Of a DNA stretch of 64,000 bases, positions 55,463 to 63,842 are shown piece by piece. Under the pieces are notes generated by a model that ran no database searches, was not told the origin of the DNA, and saw nothing but the letters and a program-made list of their open reading frames with translations. This DNA comes from Mariniflexile sp. AS56 (GTDB lineage: Bacteria; Bacteroidota; Bacteroidia; Flavobacteriales; Flavobacteriaceae): positions 1-64,000 of the forward strand of contig NZ_JAUPED010000011.1 of assembly GCF_030552475.1 (NCBI RefSeq), in the 5' to 3' direction. Position 1 is the first letter of the stretch; every line of letters begins with the position of its first letter. A program made the translations under genes and the position numbers.

Positions 55463-56290
55463 TTAATGTTCTAAAAAATCTATAAGATGTTTTCTGTATT
55501 TGTAATAATCGTCGTGTTCCAATACCGATTTTCGGGTGCGGGGTCTTTCAAAATCGATGTTTAAAACATCTCCAATTTTTGCTTTGGGGCCGCTAGTCAT
55601 CATCACCACGCGGTCTGCTAAAAAAATAGCTTCATCTACATCGTGGGTAATCATAACGGCTGTGATTTTTTCTTTATTCCAAATCTCAATTAAGATATCT
55701 TGAAGTTCCCCTCTGGTTAGTGAATCTAACATTCCGAAAGGTTCATCAAGCAGTAATACTTTTGGTTTTATGGCAAATGCTCTGGCAATTCCAACACGTT
55801 GCTGCATGCCTTGAGAGAGTTCTGAAGCACGTTTGTTAAAGGCATCCTCTAAGCCTACTTTTTGTAAATAGTATTTGGCAATATCGTTACGTTGTGTTTT
55901 GGTGGCATCTGGAAATACTTGATTAACTCCTAGTAATACATTTTGAAGTGCCGTCATCCAAGGCATTAAACTTGGCGACTGAAAAATAACACCTCTATCG
56001 GGGCCTGGACCTTTTATGTATTTTCCTAATACTGAAATGTTGCCTCCAGAAATAGGGTTAAGTCCTGCAATCATAGATAGCATGGTTGTTTTACCACAAC
56101 CAGAGTGCCCTATGATGGTAACGAACTCTTCCTTTCTTATTTGAAGATTCAAATCTTCTAAAACTACATAGTCACCTTTTGGTGTTGGATATACTTTCTT
56201 AAGGCCTTTTAGATCCAACATCACCTCATTCGAAGGGAAAAGCCCGTTATCAAGCACAGTTGTTGTTCTGTTTTCTGTTATAATACTCAT
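55463..56290 (-). CDS. nrtD: Nitrate-type ABC transporter ATPase (second copy)
   Basis: 275 residues. Walker A GHSGCGKT (61-68), signature LSQGMQQR, Walker B VLLLDEPFGMLDSLTRG and switch His in MITHDVDEA. Closest in style to the NrtD/CmpD/SsuB ATPases. An N-terminal extension of about 25 residues precedes the core. It lies 12 bp after the first ATPase gene, and both lack the receptor-like C-terminus of cyanobacterial NrtC, so together they would form a heterodimeric motor. Confidence 0.88.
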   Translation of the reverse strand: MSIITENRTTTVLDNGLFPSNEVMLDLKGLKKVYPTPKGDYVVLEDLNLQIRKEEFVTIIGHSGCGKTTMLSMIAGLNPISGGNISVLGKYIKGPGPDRGVIFQSPSLMPWMTALQNVLLGVNQVFPDATKTQRNDIAKYYLQKVGLEDAFNKRASELSQGMQQRVGIARAFAIKPKVLLLDEPFGMLDSLTRGELQDILIEIWNKEKITAVMITHDVDEAIFLADRVVMMTSGPKAKIGDVLNIDFERPRTRKSVLEHDDYYKYRKHLIDFLEH

Positions 56291-56302
56291 TGGTTTTTCT
56301 TG

Positions 56303-57148
56303 TTAAAATCGGTTTACAAAATCTTTTGGGCTTAACTCGGGTAATACATATTCTGTTGTTGACACCGATTTTCGTTCATTCCCAATATCCATCAGATATT
56401 CAATAATGGCATTTCTGGTTTTTTTGAAATGCGGGTTGTCGTTCATTTCTGTTTTATCTCGTGGGCGGTCAATATCAATTTTAAATTCCGGCCCTAAAGT
56501 GGCATTGGGTCCTGGGCGAAGTGGAATAATGCGATCTGCCATGTAAATACCTTCATCTACATCATTGGTAATTAATAGGGCAGTACGTTTGTCTTTCCCC
56601 CAAATGTTTAAAATCTCATCTTGTAAATTACCGCGGGTTAAAGCATCTAAAGCCCCAAGCGGTTCGTCCATGATAATCATTTCAGGTTTCATGGCTAATG
56701 CGCGCGCTACGGCAACACGTTGGCGCATACCTCCTGATAGTTCCTTCGGACGTTTATTAATAGCGTGCGATAGGCTTACCATGTCTACGTAGTCTGCAAC
56801 AATACTGTTTAATTCTGCTTTGTTTTTTTTAGGAAACGCCTCTTTAACAGCCATGTAAATATTTTGTCCAACCGTTAACCAGGGTAATAATGAGTAGTTT
56901 TGGAAAATAACCCCGCGCTCATGACTGGTGCCAACAACAGGTTCTCCTTTAAACAAAACTTCACCACTTGTAGGTTGTAATAACCCATTTATGAGGTTTA
57001 CTAAAGTGGTTTTTCCACTGCCTGTAAATCCTACAATGGCAACAAATTCACCTTCTTCAATAGATAAATTAATGTTTGAAAGCACCTCGGTAGCGTTGCC
57101 GTCCTTACCATAGGTTTTGTAAATATTATTTAATTCTAAGTATGCCAT
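56303..57148 (-). CDS. nrtC: Nitrate-type ABC transporter ATPase (first copy)
   Basis: 281 residues. Walker A GFTGSGKT (40-47), signature LSGGMRQR, Walker B IIMDEPLGALDALTRG; the usual switch His is replaced by Asn (ITNDVDEG), so hydrolysis may rest on its partner ATPase. The C-terminal tail of about 40 residues is longer than the core needs. It powers uptake through the permease encoded upstream. The symbol follows gene order only; it is not the fused NrtC of cyanobacteria. Confidence 0.87.
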   Translation of the reverse strand: MAYLELNNIYKTYGKDGNATEVLSNINLSIEEGEFVAIVGFTGSGKTTLVNLINGLLQPTSGEVLFKGEPVVGTSHERGVIFQNYSLLPWLTVGQNIYMAVKEAFPKKNKAELNSIVADYVDMVSLSHAINKRPKELSGGMRQRVAVARALAMKPEMIIMDEPLGALDALTRGNLQDEILNIWGKDKRTALLITNDVDEGIYMADRIIPLRPGPNATLGPEFKIDIDRPRDKTEMNDNPHFKKTRNAIIEYLMDIGNERKSVSTTEYVLPELSPKDFVNRF

Positions 57149-57228
57149 GTTATTACTGTTTATTTGTTGATTTGTTGAATTGTTTGTTGCGCCTAAACGT
57201 TTAAATAATTCAACAGTTAAACACTCGT

Positions 57229-58335
57229 TTATATGCCATCATTCTTATCAAACGAAATCATGTTTTGAACGGTTAGCATAATTCGGTCTAATAAAAATCC
57301 AATACCACCAATAATAAACATGGCAACAATAATTTTGGAGTTAGAATCTATGGCACCGTTTTGGAATTCTTCCCAAACAAACGATCCTAAACCTGGGCTT
57401 TGTGCTAATAATTCAATAGCAATAAGTACCATCCAAGAGACCGAAAGTGTAATTCTTAATCCTGTAAAAATGAGAGGTAAGGCTGAAGGCAATATCACTT
57501 TGAATATTTTTTGAAAGGTGCCTAGTTTTAAAACTTTGGCTACGTTTATATAATCTTTATCTACTGTTGAAACGCCCATAGCGGTATTTACCAAAGTGGC
57601 CCACATGGAACATAAACCAACACTAATGAAGGAGATGATAAAGGCACTGTCAGATTCAGAGTTTTTAGTTAATGTTTTTACAATCATAAAAACTAATAGC
57701 AACCAAACTACGGGCGATACGGGTTTTAATATTTGAATTAACCAATTAACCGAACTTCTTAATGTTTTACTCAATCCTATCACAACTCCGATAGGAACCG
57801 CTATAAGCAGGGCTAGAAAAAAGCCAGCAAAAACGGTTTTAATACTTGTGAAAATCTGATCTACAAACGATGGTCTTCCAGTATAAGTTATCGCATTTTT
57901 ACCATCAGATAAACGTTTGGCGTTCAAAGAGGCTGTTTTTTCAATAAATGCAGCTTTATCAGCTCTAATAACAAGGTGATCTTCCAGCAAGGTCTGAAAA
58001 GAAGCCCAAACTTGGGAAGGAGAGGGTAGCGTGTTGGGTTGGCATTTTATAGCGCCAGATGCTATACACGCTTCCATGGCATTTGCAGCTTCCTGCCCTT
58101 GTTCGGTTAATGCTTTTTCAATTTTGTATTCGGCTTCTATATTGAATAAGGTTTTAGCTCCCATGTGCCATAATCCTATAAATAAGAGCATGGAAGCAAG
58201 CGGCACGATTACTTTTCGTAAGAAGTTTTTAAAATCTTCTTTTTCAATGTTCCCTGTAAATATCGATTTTAGTGTTCCTAAGAACCCGAATCCAACAAAC
58301 TTGGTTATTTTATTCAATGTGATGCTTTGCTTCAT
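57229..58335 (-). CDS. nrtB: Nitrate-type ABC transporter permease with a large insertion
   Basis: 368 residues against about 270-280 usual for NrtB. Membrane helix 1 lies at about 41-63, then roughly 100 residues of predicted periplasmic segment, including C90 and C98, before helix 2 near 165. The remaining BPD-transport domain has the coupling-loop region around AKVLKLGTFQKIFKVILPSALP. It transports nitrate or nitrite with the lipoprotein receptor encoded just upstream. The insertion may contact that receptor (inference). Confidence 0.85.
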   Translation of the reverse strand: MKQSITLNKITKFVGFGFLGTLKSIFTGNIEKEDFKNFLRKVIVPLASMLLFIGLWHMGAKTLFNIEAEYKIEKALTEQGQEAANAMEACIASGAIKCQPNTLPSPSQVWASFQTLLEDHLVIRADKAAFIEKTASLNAKRLSDGKNAITYTGRPSFVDQIFTSIKTVFAGFFLALLIAVPIGVVIGLSKTLRSSVNWLIQILKPVSPVVWLLLVFMIVKTLTKNSESDSAFIISFISVGLCSMWATLVNTAMGVSTVDKDYINVAKVLKLGTFQKIFKVILPSALPLIFTGLRITLSVSWMVLIAIELLAQSPGLGSFVWEEFQNGAIDSNSKIIVAMFIIGGIGFLLDRIMLTVQNMISFDKNDGI

Positions 58336-58357
58336 GATTGCTAACTTTTTTGAAATT

Positions 58358-59743
58358 TTACTTTGAATCCTTATTTCCTATTGAGAAACCATTGATGTAT
58401 CCTATAGGGTCTTTAGCGTCGTACTTGGTACCATCAATAAAATCGGTTGTTGCAGGTTTGTAACCATCTGTTTTTGGTAGATCACTACTCGGTATGTGGC
58501 CTTCGGCTACCAATAAATCGGCTGCTTTTTTCCATATGTCTGGTCTGTATATCTTTTTAATAGTTTCGGCATACCAGCCTTCTGGTTTGGCGTTAGGGAT
58601 TTGTCCCCATCTACGCATTTGTGTTAAGAACCAAATACCATCAGAGTAGAACGGGTAGGTGGCGTTGTATTTGTAGAAAACGTTAAAGTCGGGCATTTCA
58701 CGTTTGTCTCCTTTTTCAAATTCGAATGTTCCTGTCATAGAATTTGCTAGAACTACTTCATCTGCTCCAACATATTGTGACATCGATAGTATTTTTACAG
58801 CTTCCGCTCTGTTTCCTGGTTCATCCAGCCATTTACCAGCACGAATCAACGCTTTTGTAACAGCGATAGCTGTATTTGGGTTTTCTTCCACAAAGGTTTT
58901 AGTCATTACAAATACTTTTTCTGGGTTGTTTTTCCAGATGTCGTAATTGGTAACAACTGGCACGCCAATACCTTTAAATACGGCTTGTTGGTTCCAAGGT
59001 TCACCTACACAATAGCCGTAAATGGTACCTGCTTCTAAGGTTGCTGGCATTTGTGGCGGTGGCGTAACAGATAGTAACACATCGGCTCCAATTTGTCCTT
59101 GAACATTATCGGCGGTGTACATACCAGGGTTAATTCCGGCAGCGGCTAACCAATATCTAATTTCGTAATTGTGAGTAGATACAGGGAAAACCATACCCAT
59201 TTTAAAGGCATTTCCTTTATTCTTGTATTCGGTAATTACTGGTTTTAAAGCATCTGCTTTTATAGGGTGAATGGGTTTGCCGTCGGCTCCTTTTGGAATA
59301 TTTGGTTTCATTTTAGACCACACATCGTTGGATACTGTGATGCCGTTTCCGTTTAAATCCATCGAGTAAGCGGTCACTAACTCGGCTTGTCTTCCAAAAC
59401 CAGCACCAGCAGCAATTGGCTGTCCTGCTAACATATGTGAACCATCTAACTGACCGTCAATAACACGATCCAATACATTTTTCCAGTTAGATTGCGCTTC
59501 TACAGAAACGAATAATCCTTCATCTTCAAAAAAACCTTTTTCTTTTGCAATGGCTAAAGGTGCCATGTCGGTCAATTTGATAAAGCCAAAAGTTAATTGT
59601 GGTTTTTCAATATCTAAAGTTTTTGTTTTTGAAGTTTCTGTGGCTACCGCTCCAGTGCTTGCTTTCTTTTCTTTACCGCCACAGGCGCTTAGAAGCAACC
59701 CAAGTGATAGAACCCATGCTGATTTTGTTAAAATTGATTTCAT
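58358..59743 (-). CDS. nrtA: Nitrate-type ABC transporter receptor lipoprotein (NrtA/CmpA family)
   Basis: 461 residues. Lipoprotein signal with lipobox LLSAC (Cys21), then a bilobed receptor: [21 protein letters not shown], the [15 protein letters not shown] region and the [12 protein letters not shown] segment match NrtA/CmpA. It captures nitrate (or bicarbonate/nitrite) in the periplasm and passes it to the permease. Nitrate is preferred because a molybdenum-cofactor operon and an Fnr-like regulator follow. First gene of the transporter transcript, 22 bp before the permease. Confidence 0.87.
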   Translation of the reverse strand: MKSILTKSAWVLSLGLLLSACGGKEKKASTGAVATETSKTKTLDIEKPQLTFGFIKLTDMAPLAIAKEKGFFEDEGLFVSVEAQSNWKNVLDRVIDGQLDGSHMLAGQPIAAGAGFGRQAELVTAYSMDLNGNGITVSNDVWSKMKPNIPKGADGKPIHPIKADALKPVITEYKNKGNAFKMGMVFPVSTHNYEIRYWLAAAGINPGMYTADNVQGQIGADVLLSVTPPPQMPATLEAGTIYGYCVGEPWNQQAVFKGIGVPVVTNYDIWKNNPEKVFVMTKTFVEENPNTAIAVTKALIRAGKWLDEPGNRAEAVKILSMSQYVGADEVVLANSMTGTFEFEKGDKREMPDFNVFYKYNATYPFYSDGIWFLTQMRRWGQIPNAKPEGWYAETIKKIYRPDIWKKAADLLVAEGHIPSSDLPKTDGYKPATTDFIDGTKYDAKDPIGYINGFSIGNKDSK

Positions 59744-59769
59744 ATTATCTGGTTTTTGAATTTTAATAA

Positions 59770-59835
59770 GTATTAGTACTTAATTTTTTGACAAATATAT
59801 AAGTAGTAATCGTTTTAGCTTATGATAAACCATAG
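59770..59835 (-). promoter_or_regulatory. nrtA promoter with conserved flanking blocks
   Basis: Minus-strand TATATTTG (59799-59792) preceded by CTACTTA, TATGATAAACCATA (59821-59834) centred 32 bp upstream, and GTATTAGTACTT (59770-59781) downstream of the -7 element. The same blocks in the same order precede the porin gene. Confidence 0.65.
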
Positions 59836-59858
59836 GTAACAACCTCTTTTTAATCATG

Positions 59859-59884
59859 AAAAAACCTGCTAAATAGCAGGTTTT
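59859..59884 (-). terminator. Terminator after the Fnr-like gene
   Basis: AAAACCTGCT (59861-59870) pairs with AGCAGGTTTT (59875-59884), 4-base loop; the minus strand continues into more T residues. It separates the regulator transcript from the nrtA promoter. Confidence 0.8.
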
Positions 59885-60005
59885 GCGTGTAACTGTTATT
59901 TTATGAGTTGATTAGGTGTTGTTGTTTGCTATCCATGCAATACGTATTTTTAGCTGTAGTAAATTAAAATTTAGTGTATGTTAGGATTGAAATGAAGAAA
60001 GAGAA

Positions 60006-60761
60006 CTAGCTGTCTAAGTAGAAATTGTGCTCACTAATTTCATTTTTAAGCACTTGAATGTTTGTAATACCTATGCGTCTTCCATTGGCAGCAATAAGTT
60101 TTTCTCGTTTTAAGGCTGAAAAAATACGTATCACTTGTTCTTCTGTAGTGCCTGCATAATCGGCATATTCTTTTCTAGTTAGCGGGAGGTTTAAAAGGCC
60201 TTTTACGTCTCCAAATTTTCTGTTTATATATAGTAAGGAATCAATAACGCGTTCTCGAACCGTCATTTGGGTTATAGATTTTACTTTGGATTCGCTTTTG
60301 TTTAGTTCGTTCGCGTAAAACAGCATGAAATCGTAAGCAAATTTTGGGTTGCTAAGCAGCGTTTCTTGTAGGTTTTGCTTTGAGAAATAACATAATCTTG
60401 TGTCTTCTAGGGCTATGGCTCCAATAGAATAGTGTTCTTCGGTACCAAAGCCACGGTGCCCAATAATTTCACCTTCTTTAGCAAACCGCACAATTTGTTC
60501 GCGTCCATTAATACCAGTTCTAAAAACTTTTACAGTTCCTTTTAGCACAAAAAACAAACCATTAACGGGAGCACCTTCCATGATAAACTGCTGTCCACGC
60601 TTGCATCTTAAATTGCTTTTTTCATCAAGAAGATTAGAGTCTTCAAAAGCAGAGATGTTCTTTTTAATTAGGCAATCACTGTTCTCGCAAGAAAAACAAG
60701 ATGTGTTTTCAATAACGCGTTTTCGTATAATGGTGTTAGTATGTGCTGTTTTAGTATGCAA
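60006..60761 (-). CDS. Fnr-like Crp-family regulator of nitrate assimilation
   Basis: 251 residues if the TTG at 60761 is used; no ATG lies before residue 61, so the start is uncertain. N-terminal C22-x2-C25-x4-C30 plus C53 and C124 resemble the three N-terminal and one internal cysteines that hold the 4Fe-4S cluster of Fnr. The effector-binding domain (about 55-150) and helix-turn-helix (LPLTRKEYADYAGTTEEQVIRIFSAL near 200) are intact. It may sense O2 or NO through an Fe-S cluster and switch on the nitrate genes (inference). Divergent from moeA. Confidence 0.82.
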   Translation of the reverse strand: MHTKTAHTNTIIRKRVIENTSCFSCENSDCLIKKNISAFEDSNLLDEKSNLRCKRGQQFIMEGAPVNGLFFVLKGTVKVFRTGINGREQIVRFAKEGEIIGHRGFGTEEHYSIGAIALEDTRLCYFSKQNLQETLLSNPKFAYDFMLFYANELNKSESKVKSITQMTVRERVIDSLLYINRKFGDVKGLLNLPLTRKEYADYAGTTEEQVIRIFSALKREKLIAANGRRIGITNIQVLKNEISEHNFYLDS

Positions 60762-60799
60762 TATAAGTGTGTGATAACCAGTAATTGGTTGATTGATTT

Positions 60800-60826
60800 C
60801 AAATATACGTATTAATACTTAATTTT
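60800..60826. promoter_or_regulatory. Promoter and candidate operator in the regulator-moeA intergenic region
   Basis: Minus-strand TATATTTG at 60807-60800 suits the regulator gene. Adjoining it is GTATTAATACTTAATTTT (60809-60826), which differs at one base from 59770-59787 before nrtA and contains the palindrome GTATTAATAC. Possible autoregulation. Confidence 0.5.
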
Positions 60827-60970
60827 GTATATTTAGTACGTATTTTTAAGACTTCTTTAAAATTGGTATGACTCCATTGTAGAGTGTTTAATAAAACGAA
60901 CTAAATTTTAGTTACTACGTATTTCTTGTTAATTATATGACTTCAAATAGACTTGCAGAAAGTTATTCGT

Positions 60971-60978
60971 TATATTTG
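60971..60978 (+). promoter_or_regulatory. Probable -7 element of the moeA operon
   Basis: TATATTTG on the plus strand, 23 bp before the preferred moeA ATG. No well-spaced -33 TTTG is evident, so activation by a regulator is possible. Confidence 0.5.
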
Positions 60979-61000
60979 TAAGGATATAACGAATTCTATT

Positions 61001-62179
61001 ATGATACCCATTACTGAAGCTATTCAGCTTATTAAAGCGCAAAGCAAACCGCTTTTAAAAAGCACCTTTAAAACCTTGGAGAAAGCAGGGGGTTATAGAC
61101 TTTTTGATACGGTTGTTTCTCCTATTAATATGCCGCCCTTTAGGCAGTCGGCAATGGATGGTTATGCTTTGTGTTTACACGATAGCTTAACATATCAACT
61201 AATAGGAGAGGTTAAAGCGGGTGATGCGCATCAGCCTATTTTAAAACCAGGTGAAGCCGTGCGTATTTTTACGGGCGCACCTGTTCCAGACTCCGCCAAT
61301 GCGGTAATGATGCAAGAAAAGGTGATTGTTCATGTGAACTCGATTACCATTGCAAATCGTATTGAGGTTAACACGAACATTCGTCCATTAGGGGAGCAGG
61401 TTAAAAAAGGGGAACAAGCCCTTACTAAAAACACGAAATTAACACCTGCTGCTATTGGATATTTAAGTTCATTAGGTGTTTCAACAGTTAATGTGTTTAA
61501 AAAACCGTCTATAGCTTTAGTGACTACCGGTAATGAGTTGGTGGAAACTGGCACCGATTTAGCTTACGGAAAAATATACGAGAGCAATTCTAAAATGCTT
61601 TTAAGTGCGCTTTATAGTTTGAAGTTTTACGATGTTAGCATTCATAAGGTTGAAGATGATTATGAAAAAACACAATCAAAATTAGATGCTGTTATTAATG
61701 AACATGATTTGGTAATTATAACCGGTGGTATTTCTGTGGGTGATTACGATTTTGTTGGAAAAGCATTAAATGCATTAGGTGTTACAGAACATTTTTATAA
61801 AGTGAAACAAAAACCAGGTAAGCCCTTGTTTTTTGGAACCAAACAAAATACGGCCATTTTTGCGCTTCCAGGAAATCCTGCTGCTGCGTTAACTTGTTTT
61901 TATGTGTATGTGTATATCACATTGCGAAAAATGATGAACCGTAAACTGGTTGAATTACCACGCATACACGCAACTTCTAGGTCCGATTTTAAAAAGTTTG
62001 GTGATCGACCACAGTTTTTAAAAGCTACATATACTAATGGTTCTGTTGAGATTTTAGAGGGACAAAGTTCTGCAATGCAGCAAACTTTTGCCCTAGCAAA
62101 TGTGTTGGTATTTATGGAAGAAGATTGCTCAACGATAGCTGTTGGGGATAAAGTGGAAGTGATTTTGTTACCCGTTTAA
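61001..62179 (+). CDS. moeA: Molybdopterin molybdenumtransferase MoeA
   Basis: 392 residues from ATG 61001, which is the conserved start (MIPITEAIQLI); an open frame extends to 60953 but crosses the -7 element. MoeA signatures: PPFRQSAMDGYAL, RIFTGAPVPDSANAVMMQE, TTGNELV, TGGISVGDYDFV and LPGNPAAA. It inserts molybdate into adenylated molybdopterin. First gene of an operon with a ModE-like regulator, a TSUP permease, mobA and moaD. Confidence 0.93.
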   Translation: MIPITEAIQLIKAQSKPLLKSTFKTLEKAGGYRLFDTVVSPINMPPFRQSAMDGYALCLHDSLTYQLIGEVKAGDAHQPILKPGEAVRIFTGAPVPDSANAVMMQEKVIVHVNSITIANRIEVNTNIRPLGEQVKKGEQALTKNTKLTPAAIGYLSSLGVSTVNVFKKPSIALVTTGNELVETGTDLAYGKIYESNSKMLLSALYSLKFYDVSIHKVEDDYEKTQSKLDAVINEHDLVIITGGISVGDYDFVGKALNALGVTEHFYKVKQKPGKPLFFGTKQNTAIFALPGNPAAALTCFYVYVYITLRKMMNRKLVELPRIHATSRSDFKKFGDRPQFLKATYTNGSVEILEGQSSAMQQTFALANVLVFMEEDCSTIAVGDKVEVILLPV

Positions 62180-62189
62180 ATTGAAACCG

Positions 62190-62528
62190 ATGCGTTATAA
62201 AATTAAGAGTAGAATTTGGATTGAATGCAACGAGCATGTGCTTTTAGGTGAAGGGCGTGTGCAATTGTTAAAAGCTATAGATGAAACAGGTTCTTTATCA
62301 AAGGCGGCAAAAAGCCTAAATCTATCTTATAAAAAAGCATGGACGCTTCTTGATTCGGTAAATAAATCGGCTAAAAAACCAGTGACTATAAATTCAACTG
62401 GAGGTAAAGGTGGCGGTGGTGCAGAATTAACCGAATACGGGAAATCCCTTGTTCAGGTTTTCGACGAAATCAATCAAAATTGCTGGAAATTTTTAGATAA
62501 ACAATTAGCTCAAATCGAGAATTTATAA
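62190..62528 (+). CDS. ModE-like winged-helix protein, DNA-binding domain only
   Basis: 112 residues from ATG 62190; an in-frame TTG at 62181 would add three. LysR/ModE-type winged helix: RVQLLKAIDETGSLSKAAKSLNLSYKKAWTLLDSVN, then TGGKGGGGAELTEYGKSLV. The molybdate-binding TOBE domains of E. coli ModE are absent. It may regulate molybdenum genes without directly binding molybdate, or with a separate partner. The stop overlaps the next ATG by 1 bp (TAATG). Confidence 0.85.
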   Translation: MRYKIKSRIWIECNEHVLLGEGRVQLLKAIDETGSLSKAAKSLNLSYKKAWTLLDSVNKSAKKPVTINSTGGKGGGGAELTEYGKSLVQVFDEINQNCWKFLDKQLAQIENL

Positions 62529-63268
62529 TGTTAGAAACCCAAAACATAAGTTTCTTTCTAATGCTACTTCCTATTGTGTCATTTCTCTACGCGAGCGTAG
62601 GTCATGGTGGTGCGAGTGGGTATTTGGCTTTAATGGCTCTGTTTTCGTTTTTACCAGAAGTGATGAAGCCAACAGCGCTGTTGTTGAATCTTTTTGTGGC
62701 AGGCATTTCGTTTTACTATTATTATAAGGAAGGATTTTTTAATAAAAAACTGTTTTTCTCGTTTGCATTAACATCCATTCCGTTGGCTTTTTTTGGTGGT
62801 ACTATCGACATTGATGCCTCTATTTATAAAAAAATATTAGCCGTTTTATTGGTGTTTGCTATTTTAAAAATGCTAAATGTTTTTGGAAAGGAATCTGAAA
62901 AAATAAACCAAGTAAAACTGTGGCATGGACTTTTAGTTGGTGGTATTATTGGTTTCTTTTCTGGTTTAATAGGTATTGGTGGTGGTATCATTTTAACGCC
63001 ACTTATATTACTGCTCCATTGGGGGAATATGAAAGAGGCAGCAGCTGTTTCGGCATTATTTATTTGGGTTAATTCCGCGGCAGGACTTGTGGGGCAACTA
63101 AGTAGCGGTGTGCAAATAGAAAGTGATACCCTTGTTTTAGTAGGGGTTGCCTTAATAGGTGGTGTATTTGGAGGTTATTTAGGAAGCAAAAAAATAAACA
63201 ATCAATCGTTGCGCTATATGTTGGCTTTTGTGCTTGTTATCGCTTGTGTTAAATTGATGTTCACATAA
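62528..63268 (+). CDS. TSUP-family (TauE/SafE) permease in the molybdenum-cofactor operon
   Basis: 246 residues, about eight membrane helices, with the N-terminal SVGHGGASGYLALMALF and the C-terminal half GLIGIGGGIILTPLILL repeat. TSUP proteins carry sulfite or other small oxyanions or organic acids. Its tight place in the operon suggests transport of an anion linked to nitrate assimilation or molybdenum (inference). Distinct from the TSUP protein at 47398-48195. Confidence 0.85.
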   Translation: MLETQNISFFLMLLPIVSFLYASVGHGGASGYLALMALFSFLPEVMKPTALLLNLFVAGISFYYYYKEGFFNKKLFFSFALTSIPLAFFGGTIDIDASIYKKILAVLLVFAILKMLNVFGKESEKINQVKLWHGLLVGGIIGFFSGLIGIGGGIILTPLILLLHWGNMKEAAAVSALFIWVNSAAGLVGQLSSGVQIESDTLVLVGVALIGGVFGGYLGSKKINNQSLRYMLAFVLVIACVKLMFT

Positions 63269-63269
63269 A

Positions 63270-63842
63270 ATGATAGATAAAAAAGACATAACGGGTATTA
63301 TTTTATCTGGCGGAAAAAGTTCTCGCATGGGTACCGATAAAGGCTTTTTGATGTATGAAGGCAAACAATTTGTACAGCATAGTATTGATGCGTTAAAACC
63401 TTTAGTTTCTAATGCTATTATTGTTTCTAATAATGAAGCCTATGATCAGTTTGGTTTAGAACGTATTGGAGATTTTATTGAAAACGGAGGGCCATTGGCA
63501 GGAATTTATTCGGGGTTGAAACATTCTTCCTCAGAATATAATTTAGTGTTGAGCTGTGATATTCCATTAATTTCTACAAAAATTTTGATGAAACTATTGG
63601 ATGCTGTAGATGGTAATTCTGAAGTCATTCAAATAGAAAGTCAAGGGAAGAACATGCCACTTATTGCGCTTTATAGAAAGTCCTGCGAACAGGTATTTTT
63701 AAAATTATTAAATGCCGGTGAACGACGCTTACAGCGGGCAGTGAATCAATGTCAAGTAAAATCTGTTGTGTTAACAGAAGCAGATAATTCATTCACGCAA
63801 AATATCAATACACCAGCACAATTAAAGGAGATTATAAAATGA
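63270..63842 (+). CDS. mobA: Molybdenum cofactor guanylyltransferase MobA
   Basis: 190 residues. Nucleotide-binding motif GIILSGGKSSRMGTDKG at the N-terminus, GPLAGIYSGL and LSCDIPLI in the middle. It adds GMP to the molybdenum cofactor, giving the bis-MGD form used by assimilatory nitrate reductases, which supports nitrate as the pathway substrate. It starts 1 bp after the TSUP stop and overlaps moaD by 4 bp. Confidence 0.92.
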   Translation: MIDKKDITGIILSGGKSSRMGTDKGFLMYEGKQFVQHSIDALKPLVSNAIIVSNNEAYDQFGLERIGDFIENGGPLAGIYSGLKHSSSEYNLVLSCDIPLISTKILMKLLDAVDGNSEVIQIESQGKNMPLIALYRKSCEQVFLKLLNAGERRLQRAVNQCQVKSVVLTEADNSFTQNINTPAQLKEIIK

